From NCBI GenBank assembly GCA_947456005.1, contig CANGRP010000070.1:1-10391 (forward strand): a stretch of 10,391 nucleotides of DNA, in the 5' to 3' direction. A model generated the notes under the pieces. That model was not told the origin of the DNA and ran no database searches. It saw nothing but the letters and a program-made list of their open reading frames with translations. The first letter of the stretch is position 1, and each line of letters starts with the position of its first letter. Origin of the DNA: Caulobacteraceae bacterium. Lineage in GTDB: Bacteria > Pseudomonadota > Alphaproteobacteria > Caulobacterales > Caulobacteraceae. The position numbers were made by a program, and so were the translations under genes. Below are positions 5,432 to 10,391 of the stretch, piece by piece.

Positions 5432-6328
5432 ATGCTCCCTACCCTGAGGCAACTGCAGTACCTGAAGCTCCTGGTCGAGCACGGCGGCTTCGGCAAGGCC
5501 GCCGAGGCGGCCCATGTGACCCAGCCGACCCTGTCGGCCGGCATTCAGGAACTGGAGAAGATCCTGGGCAGCCCTGTCGTCGACCGCGCCCGGTCCGGCC
5601 TGATCCTGACGGCCGTGGGCGAGGCGGCCCTGGCCAAGGCGAGGGTCATCCTCAATGAGGCCGATGAACTGGTCCAGGCCGCGCGAAGCGCCGGCCAGCC
5701 GCTCACGGGCCGGTTCCGCCTCGGGGTCATCCCGACCATCGCCCCCTTCCTGCTGCCCCGGGCCCTGCCCCTTCTGCGGTCGAGGTTCCCGGACCTGAGG
5801 CTCTATCTCCGGGAGGACCTGACCCAGAGGTTGATCTCCGCCCTCAAGTCGGGTCACCTCGACGCCGCCCTCATCGCCCTGCCCTTCGACATGACCGGTC
5901 TGGAAAGCGCCCATGTGGCCGAGGACGAGATCCTCGCCGCCCTGCCCGCCGGCCATCCCCTGGCCCGGCAGGACCGGACCCGACCCTCTGAGCTGGAGGA
6001 CGAGGACCTGATCCTTCTCGAGGACGGACACTGCCTGCGCGACCACGCCCTGGCCGCCTGCGGCCTGCGTCCGCCCCGCCAGAGCGATTCTGAAGCGACC
6101 TTCGCCGCCACATCCCTCCCAACCCTCTTCCAGATGGTGGGGTCCGGACTGGGTGTGACCTTCCTGCCTTCCATGGCGGTCTCGGCCGGGCTCACGGACG
6201 GGACCTCCATTGAGATCCGCCCCCTCCAGGCCGCAAACCCAAGCCGGGAGATCGTCGTGGCCTGGCGGTCCGGCTCGATACGCGGCGCTGAGGGCCGGCT
6301 CCTGGCCGAGACCCTGCGCGCGGCCTGA
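5432..6328 (+). CDS. oxyR: OxyR, LysR-family peroxide-sensing transcription factor
   Basis: OxyR senses hydrogen peroxide by forming a disulfide and then activates antioxidant genes such as catalase and alkyl hydroperoxide reductase. The 298-residue product has a LysR winged helix-turn-helix at about 6-62 (AEAAHVTQPTLSAGIQELE) and a substrate-binding-like regulatory domain from about 92. Cys201 and Cys210 sit in EDGHCLRDHALAAC, equivalent to Cys199 and Cys208 of Escherichia coli OxyR. Their spacing (9 residues) and the LLEDGHCLRD context make this OxyR rather than a generic LysR regulator. The ATG at 5432 has only a modest GGGA at 5424-5427. It follows the phasin terminator, so it must have its own promoter in 5389-5431, which I cannot place with confidence. 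No catalase gene lies beside it. Its stop abuts the stop of the convergent peptidase gene. Confidence 0.95.
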   Translation: MLPTLRQLQYLKLLVEHGGFGKAAEAAHVTQPTLSAGIQELEKILGSPVVDRARSGLILTAVGEAALAKARVILNEADELVQAARSAGQPLTGRFRLGVIPTIAPFLLPRALPLLRSRFPDLRLYLREDLTQRLISALKSGHLDAALIALPFDMTGLESAHVAEDEILAALPAGHPLARQDRTRPSELEDEDLILLEDGHCLRDHALAACGLRPPRQSDSEATFAATSLPTLFQMVGSGLGVTFLPSMAVSAGLTDGTSIEIRPLQAANPSREIVVAWRSGSIRGAEGRLLAETLRAA

Positions 6329-6346
6329 TCAGTCCATCAGGCGGCG
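6319..6346. repeat. Hairpin spanning the two convergent stop codons
   Basis: GCCTGAT at 6323-6329 pairs with ATCAGGC at 6336-6342 around a 6-base loop. After one mismatch, three more pairs extend it (6319-6321 with 6344-6346). The oxyR stop lies in the left arm, and the opposing stop begins at the arm edge. There is no T-run on either strand, so it is not a standard intrinsic terminator. It may still act as a weak bidirectional stop or as 3'-end protection. Confidence 0.4.
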
Positions 6347-8398
6347 GGCGAGATAGACGTAGTGACGCGCCCAGCGCCGGGCGTTCATCTCCGGGTCGGA
6401 ATCGTTCGAGTGCCCCCCGAGAGTCTGCTCATGGTAGAGGTAGGGAACCCCCATCTCCTCCAGGCGCGCCGCAAACTTGCGGGCGTGGCCCGGATGGACC
6501 CGGTCATCGCGCGTGTTGGTGGTGATGTAGGCCTCGGGGTAGGCGACCCCGGGCTTGAGGTTCTGGTAGCCCGAATACCGGGCGATGAAGGCGGCGTCCT
6601 CGGGGACATCCGGATCCCCATACTCGCCTACCCAGGACGCCCCGGCGGACAACTTGTGATACCGCAGCATGTCCACCAGAGGGCTCTCCACCACCACTGC
6701 GCTCCAGAGCTCCGGGTGCTGGGTCATGGCGACCGTGGTCAGGACCCCTCCGTTTGACCGGCCATAGATGCCAAGGCGGCGAGGCGAGGTCAGGCCGCGG
6801 GCGGTCAGGTCCCTCGCCACAGCGGCGAAGTCGTCGAAGGCCAGCTGGCGCTTCTCGCGCATGACAGACTGGTGCCAGGCGGGCCCGAACTCGCCGCCGC
6901 CCCGGATGTTGGCGATGACGTAGGCGCCGCCGCGCTCCAGCCAGAGCTTGCCCATCTCCGGAAGGTAGATGGGTGGCTTGGCGATCTCGAAACCGCCGTA
7001 GCCGTACATCAGGGTCGGGGTGGAGCCGTCCTTCCGGGCGCCCTTGGGTGTGACCACGAAGTAGGGGATTCGGGTTCCGTCGCTGGAGGTCGCCCAGTAC
7101 TGGGCCACGCTGGCGCCCTCCGGCTGGAACCGAGGGGGAAGGGAGGCGATCCGGGCCGTCTCGCCTGTCGCCGCATCCACCCGCCACAGGGACGGCGGAT
7201 CCAGGAAGCCTTCTGCCGAGACCATCAGGACGTCGTCGGTCTCGCTGGCCGAGACGATCTGGAAGGTCGCGTCCCGGGGCAGGGCCAGGCGCTCCCCGGT
7301 CCAGCGGCCGCGGGTCATGTCGAAGACCTCTACGGCGCCCTTGACCTCGTCGAGCAGGTTCACCGCCACCAGGCCCGCCGTGACCTCGACCTCCTGGACC
7401 GCCTGCCGGGGGCCCGGCGCGAAGACCAGTTCGGGCTTGCCGGCTGGGTCGTCCCGGCGCAGGGCGACCACCGAACCGCGGCCGTAACCCTTCCAGTCCT
7501 CCTTGATGATGAAGATCATCCGCCCCTGGGCCGAGCCCTGGTAGGTCGCCCGCAGAGGCAGCGGCAGGCGGATCAGCCGCCCATCGCGCCAGAGGCTGAA
7601 CTCGGAGCGGAAGAAGTCGACCGCCCGGTTGATGACCAGGCCCTCGCTTCGGCCGTCCTCGCCCCGCAGGACGCTGGCGGCGACCGATACGTCGGAGGCC
7701 TGGCCGCGGAAGACGTCGCGGGTCTCCCCGCGGCGGTCCAAGGTGCGCAGGACGAAGGGATAGCCTGACGCCGTCACCTCCCCGGGGGTCCATTCCCTTG
7801 CTGCGACCAGGGTGTCGCGGTCCAGCCAGTCCACGGTCTGCTTGAAGGCGGGCAGGCGGAACCCGCCATCGACGAAGGCCCGACGGGCGACGTCGAACTC
7901 GCGCAATTCCACGGCATCGCCGCCCCCATCTGACAGCCGGACCAGGCAGAGGGTCGCGGCCGGCGGCAGGCAGGTCGCCCCTTTGAAGATCCAGTTCCGG
8001 CCCTCAGCCCGGGACAGGGCGTCCAGGTCCAGGAGGGTGGTCCATTGGGGCCGTCCGGCGCTGTAGGCGCCTGAGTCCGTCGTGCGCCAGACGCCCTGGA
8101 CCTGGGCGGCGTCCTGCCAGAGATTGTCCACCGCGCCGCCGCGCAGATCCGGCCAGGCGATCCGGTCGGGCGCCGTGAAGATGGCGCGGGCCTCCTGCAG
8201 GAAGACGGGATAACGACGGTCCCCTTCCAGGACCGCCGCCGTCCGGGCGTTCTGGCGCGCCACCCAGTCCAGGGCCCGCGGCGACTCGATGTCCTCAAGC
8301 CAGAGGAAGGGATCCTCCGCGCGCGCCGCCGAGGGCGGGCCGGCAAGGGCCAAGGTCAGGACAAGAAGGCGAAGGATGGACGTAATCTGGCGCTTCAT
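6329..8398 (-). CDS. Secreted prolyl oligopeptidase family serine peptidase (S9A)
   Basis: The 689-residue product should be a periplasmic or exported serine peptidase that cuts short peptides, typically after proline. Residues 1-27 are a signal peptide (MKRQ start, Leu/Ala core, cleavage after ARA). The mature protein opens with EDPFLWLED, a hallmark of the S9A N-terminus. A beta-propeller region precedes the C-terminal alpha/beta hydrolase domain. The latter holds YGYGGFE, the RGGGEFGPAWH segment and the triad: Ser548 in GRSNGG, Asp631 in TRDDRVHPGH and His663 in LGGHSND. Length fits the family (about 680-720). The start ATG at 8398 is preceded by no good Shine-Dalgarno. A longer reading back to 8941 would run antisense through dapF and is rejected. 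It is divergent from dapF and convergent with oxyR. Exact substrate preference cannot be told from sequence. Confidence 0.93.
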   Translation of the reverse strand: MKRQITSILRLLVLTLALAGPPSAARAEDPFLWLEDIESPRALDWVARQNARTAAVLEGDRRYPVFLQEARAIFTAPDRIAWPDLRGGAVDNLWQDAAQVQGVWRTTDSGAYSAGRPQWTTLLDLDALSRAEGRNWIFKGATCLPPAATLCLVRLSDGGGDAVELREFDVARRAFVDGGFRLPAFKQTVDWLDRDTLVAAREWTPGEVTASGYPFVLRTLDRRGETRDVFRGQASDVSVAASVLRGEDGRSEGLVINRAVDFFRSEFSLWRDGRLIRLPLPLRATYQGSAQGRMIFIIKEDWKGYGRGSVVALRRDDPAGKPELVFAPGPRQAVQEVEVTAGLVAVNLLDEVKGAVEVFDMTRGRWTGERLALPRDATFQIVSASETDDVLMVSAEGFLDPPSLWRVDAATGETARIASLPPRFQPEGASVAQYWATSSDGTRIPYFVVTPKGARKDGSTPTLMYGYGGFEIAKPPIYLPEMGKLWLERGGAYVIANIRGGGEFGPAWHQSVMREKRQLAFDDFAAVARDLTARGLTSPRRLGIYGRSNGGVLTTVAMTQHPELWSAVVVESPLVDMLRYHKLSAGASWVGEYGDPDVPEDAAFIARYSGYQNLKPGVAYPEAYITTNTRDDRVHPGHARKFAARLEEMGVPYLYHEQTLGGHSNDSDPEMNARRWARHYVYLARRLMD

Positions 8399-8477
8399 GA
8401 CGTCTTTTTTACGCAAAGACAGGGCGATGTCTCGCGAAAGTCGCCCGGAGAGGGGGACGCGACTATATAGAGGCCCC
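8399..8477. promoter_or_regulatory. Divergent peptidase/dapF promoter region
   Basis: Only 79 bases separate the two starts. CTATATAG at 8463-8470 is an isolated AT-rich block that could serve as the dapF -10. It resembles the Caulobacter GCTANAWC form and would start transcription within a few bases of the ATG. AGAGG at 8469-8473 is a possible ribosome binding site, 4 bases from the ATG. A T-run and the inverted repeat GTCTTT/AAAGAC (8402-8407, 8415-8420) lie on the peptidase side. No clear -35 was found for either direction. Confidence 0.4.
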
Positions 8478-9290
8478 ATGGAACGCCCCTTCCTGAAGAT
8501 GAACGGCCTGGGCAACGACTTCATCGTCGTGGACGCCCGCCGCCACGCCTTTGCGCCGGATCCGGAGACCATCCGGCGCCTGGCCTCGCGGTCGGAAGGG
8601 ATCGGCTGCGACCAGTTCGTGGTCATTGGCCCGTCGGAGACGGCCGACGCTTCGGTCCGGTTCTGGAACCCCGACGGCGGCGAGGCCGGCGCCTGTGGCA
8701 ACGCCACGCGCTGCGTGGCCTGGCGCCTGATGGAGGACGCCGGGACGGACCAGGTGCGCCTGGAGACCGAAGGCGGCTTGCTCGCGGCCTGGCGCCGGGG
8801 GCCGATGCGGGTGGCGGTGGACATGGGCCGGCCGCGCCTTTCCTGGCGGGCCGTCCCACTCTCAGGCCCCCATGACACCCTGGCCGTTCCCGTGCCGGAG
8901 GCCGGACGCCTGGGGCTGGCGACCTGCCTGTCCATGGGCAACCCTCATGCCGTATTCTTCGTCCCTTCCCTGGCGGACACCGACGTCGCGGGCCTGGGCG
9001 CCGGCATCGAGGCCAGCCCCCTCTTTCCCGAACGGGTCAATGTCGGCTTCGCTCAAGTCCGCAGCCGCTCACATGTCCGGCTGAGGGTCTGGGAGCGCGC
9101 TGCGGGCCTGACCCGGGCCTGTGGTACAGGCGCCTGCGCGGCCCTGGTGGCTGGCGTGCGCCGGGGGCTTGTCGACCCCGTCGCCCGGCTGGAGCTGGAC
9201 GGGGGCGACCTTGAGATCGCCTGGGGAGGCGACGGCCGCGTCCTGATGACCGGCGATGTTGAGCTCGAGTTCGAGGGTCGCCTGCCATGA
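8478..9290 (+). CDS. dapF: Diaminopimelate epimerase
   Basis: DapF interconverts LL- and meso-diaminopimelate in the cytoplasm, supplying the peptidoglycan cross-linker and the direct precursor of lysine. The enzyme is cofactor-free and uses two cysteines as acid and base. Both are present in the 270-residue product: Cys73 in GACGNATRC and Cys215 in ACGTGACAAL. Other signatures are MNGLGNDFIVVD at 8-19, FWNPDGGEAGACGN at 62-75, MGNPHAVFF at 153-161 and VWERAAGLT at 204-212, where the more usual GAG is AAG. Length is normal (about 275). The ATG at 8478 starts directly at the conserved MERPFLKMNGLGNDF. Longer readings from 8289 would overlap the divergent peptidase gene. The stop overlaps the mtaB start as ATGA, so the two are translationally coupled. 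Confidence 0.96.
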   Translation: MERPFLKMNGLGNDFIVVDARRHAFAPDPETIRRLASRSEGIGCDQFVVIGPSETADASVRFWNPDGGEAGACGNATRCVAWRLMEDAGTDQVRLETEGGLLAAWRRGPMRVAVDMGRPRLSWRAVPLSGPHDTLAVPVPEAGRLGLATCLSMGNPHAVFFVPSLADTDVAGLGAGIEASPLFPERVNVGFAQVRSRSHVRLRVWERAAGLTRACGTGACAALVAGVRRGLVDPVARLELDGGDLEIAWGGDGRVLMTGDVELEFEGRLP

Positions 9291-10391
9291 GCGGCTCGGA
9301 CGTCCAGGTCGTCACCTTCGGCTGCCGCCTCAACGCCTACGAGAGCGAGGTCATCCGCGCCCGCGCCGCTGAGGACGGGGTTACCGACGCCGTGGTCTTC
9401 AACACCTGCGCCGTGACCGGCGAGGCCGTACGCCAGGCCCGGCAGGCCATCCGCAAGGCCCGCCGCGAGAACCCGGGCGCGCGGCTCATCGTCACCGGCT
9501 GCGCCGCCCAGATCGAGCCGGGGACCTTCGCCGCCATGCCGGAGGTCGATCTTGTCCTCGGTAATGGGGACAAGGCCCGTCCCGGCGCCCTGTCCGCAGG
9601 GACGGACGGCCCCCGGGTGCGGGTCAACGACATCATGAGCGTGCGCGAGACCGCCGGCCACCTGATCGCCGGCGTCCGGGACCGCGCCCGGGCCTATGTG
9701 GAGGTCCAGAACGGCTGCGACCATCGCTGCACCTTCTGTGTCATTCCCTTCGGTCGCGGGAACTCCCGCTCCGTTCCCGCCGGCGAGGTGGTGGAGCAGG
9801 TCCGGCGTCTCACCGCCGAAGGCTGCCTTGAGGTCGTCCTGACCGGCGTCGATGTGACCAGCTGGGGGGCGGACCTGCCGGGCGCGCCCACACTGGGCCA
9901 GCTGGCCGGGCGGATTCTTCGCCTGGTCCCCGACCTTCCCCGCCTGCGCCTGTCCTCCATCGACGCCGCCGAGATTGACCCGGACCTCATGGCCCTTCTG
10001 GCGGACGAGCCCCGCCTGATGCCGCACCTGCACCTGTCCCTGCAGGCCGGCGACGACATGATCCTCAAGCGGATGAAGCGAAGGCACAGCCGGGCGGATG
10101 CGCTGAAGCTCGTGGCGGATGTGCGCGCCGTGCGCCCCGATGTCGCCTTCGGCGCCGATCTCATCGCCGGCTTCCCCACCGAGACCGAGGCGATGTTCGC
10201 AAACACCCTGGACCTGGTGGAGGCGGCGGACCTGGCCTTCCTGCATGTCTTTCCCTACAGCCCCCGCCCGGGCACGCCGGCCGCGCGGATGCCCCCCGTC
10301 CCGAAGGCGGAGGTCCGCGAGCGCGCGGCCCGGCTGCGGGCGGCGGGTGAGGCGGCCCTGTCCCGTCACCTGGCCGCCCAGGTCGGTCGCG
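9287..10391 (+). CDS. mtaB: tRNA t6A37 methylthiotransferase (MtaB-type radical SAM enzyme), C-terminus cut by window edge
   Basis: MtaB adds a methylthio group to N6-threonylcarbamoyladenosine at tRNA position 37, giving ms2t6A next to the anticodon. The 368 visible residues show the methylthiotransferase layout. An N-terminal UPF0004 domain carries Cys13 (TFGCRLN), Cys41 (NTCAVTGEA) and Cys72 (VTGCAAQ), which hold the auxiliary iron-sulfur cluster. The radical SAM motif follows, with Cys144, Cys148 and Cys151 in NGCDHRCTFCVIPFGRG. TFGCRLN with NTCAVT fits the MtaB branch rather than MiaB or RimO. Later landmarks are HLHLSLQAGDD, GADLIAGFPTET and FPYSPRPGTPA. The frame stays open to the last base; the full protein is expected to be about 400-430 residues, the rest being TRAM-side sequence. 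It overlaps dapF by 4 bases. In many alphaproteobacteria ftsY follows, so it may lie just outside. Confidence 0.94.
   Translation, partial: MSGSDVQVVTFGCRLNAYESEVIRARAAEDGVTDAVVFNTCAVTGEAVRQARQAIRKARRENPGARLIVTGCAAQIEPGTFAAMPEVDLVLGNGDKARPGALSAGTDGPRVRVNDIMSVRETAGHLIAGVRDRARAYVEVQNGCDHRCTFCVIPFGRGNSRSVPAGEVVEQVRRLTAEGCLEVVLTGVDVTSWGADLPGAPTLGQLAGRILRLVPDLPRLRLSSIDAAEIDPDLMALLADEPRLMPHLHLSLQAGDDMILKRMKRRHSRADALKLVADVRAVRPDVAFGADLIAGFPTETEAMFANTLDLVEAADLAFLHVFPYSPRPGTPAARMPPVPKAEVRERAARLRAAGEAALSRHLAAQVGR

Noticed and set aside
4781..6046. Long minus-strand open frame (421 codons) opposite the phasin gene and oxyR
   Set aside because: It crosses the phasin promoter and terminator and is antisense to two recognised genes; composition is that of a GC-bias shadow.
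6872..7768. Plus-strand open frame (298 codons) opposite the S9 peptidase
   Set aside because: The minus strand carries an intact peptidase with signal peptide and triad; the plus frame has no recognisable domain.
8402..8420. Inverted repeat GTCTTT/AAAGAC with 7-base spacer
   Set aside because: It is short and has no matching known operator. It could be read as a terminator only for transcripts that are not expected there.
8399..8941. N-terminal extension of the S9 peptidase by 181 residues
   Set aside because: It would run antisense through the first half of dapF and put the signal peptide in mid-protein; ATG at 8398 starts exactly at the signal peptide.
9053..10369. Minus-strand open frame (438 codons) opposite dapF and mtaB
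   Set aside because: The plus strand encodes mtaB with all six cluster cysteines, so the minus frame is its shadow.

Overview
This is a GC-rich window with strong third-position G/C bias. It reads as the chromosome of an alphaproteobacterium of the order Caulobacterales (Caulobacter, Phenylobacterium or Brevundimonas type). The strongest marker is a clear MipZ, the ParA-like regulator of FtsZ positioning. A phasin, a SPOR-tailed D,D-carboxypeptidase and the order dapF-mtaB agree with this. Nothing in the window looks like a plasmid, phage, transposon, CRISPR array or RNA gene. Most of it is core chromosome, and no gene-free stretch exceeds 300 bases (the longest is 4666-4897, 232 bases).

Layout. 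(1) 1-684, minus: panC, cut by the left edge. (2) 685-840: divergent promoter region with one GANTC site and a good ribosome binding site for mipZ. (3) 841-3336, plus: mipZ, a membrane-anchored J-domain protein overlapping mipZ by one base, then after a 116-base gap a divergent GTP cyclohydrolase I followed 5 bases later by a short BLUF blue-light sensor. (4) 3355-4665, minus: secreted D,D-carboxypeptidase with SPOR domain, convergent with the BLUF gene. (5) 4666-4897: divergent regulatory region with phased TGCAGC elements that look like a PhaR operator. (6) 4898-5323, plus: phasin, followed by a clear intrinsic terminator. (7) 5432-6328, plus: oxyR with both redox cysteines. (8) 6329-8398, minus: secreted prolyl-oligopeptidase-family S9 peptidase, abutting oxyR tail to tail. 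(9) 8399-8477: short divergent promoter region. (10) 8478-window end, plus: dapF and mtaB with a 4-base ATGA overlap; mtaB is cut by the right edge.

How the genes relate. mipZ (division-site placement), the carboxypeptidase and dapF (meso-diaminopimelate for peptidoglycan and lysine) all touch cell growth and division, but they lie in separate transcription units. panC supplies pantothenate for coenzyme A, mtaB modifies tRNA, oxyR senses peroxide and the phasin coats polyhydroxyalkanoate granules. The least ordinary unit is folE-BLUF: a GTP cyclohydrolase I with an altered zinc-site motif in an apparent operon with a complete, output-less BLUF photoreceptor. This suggests, but does not prove, a link between light and pterin or 7-deazapurine metabolism.
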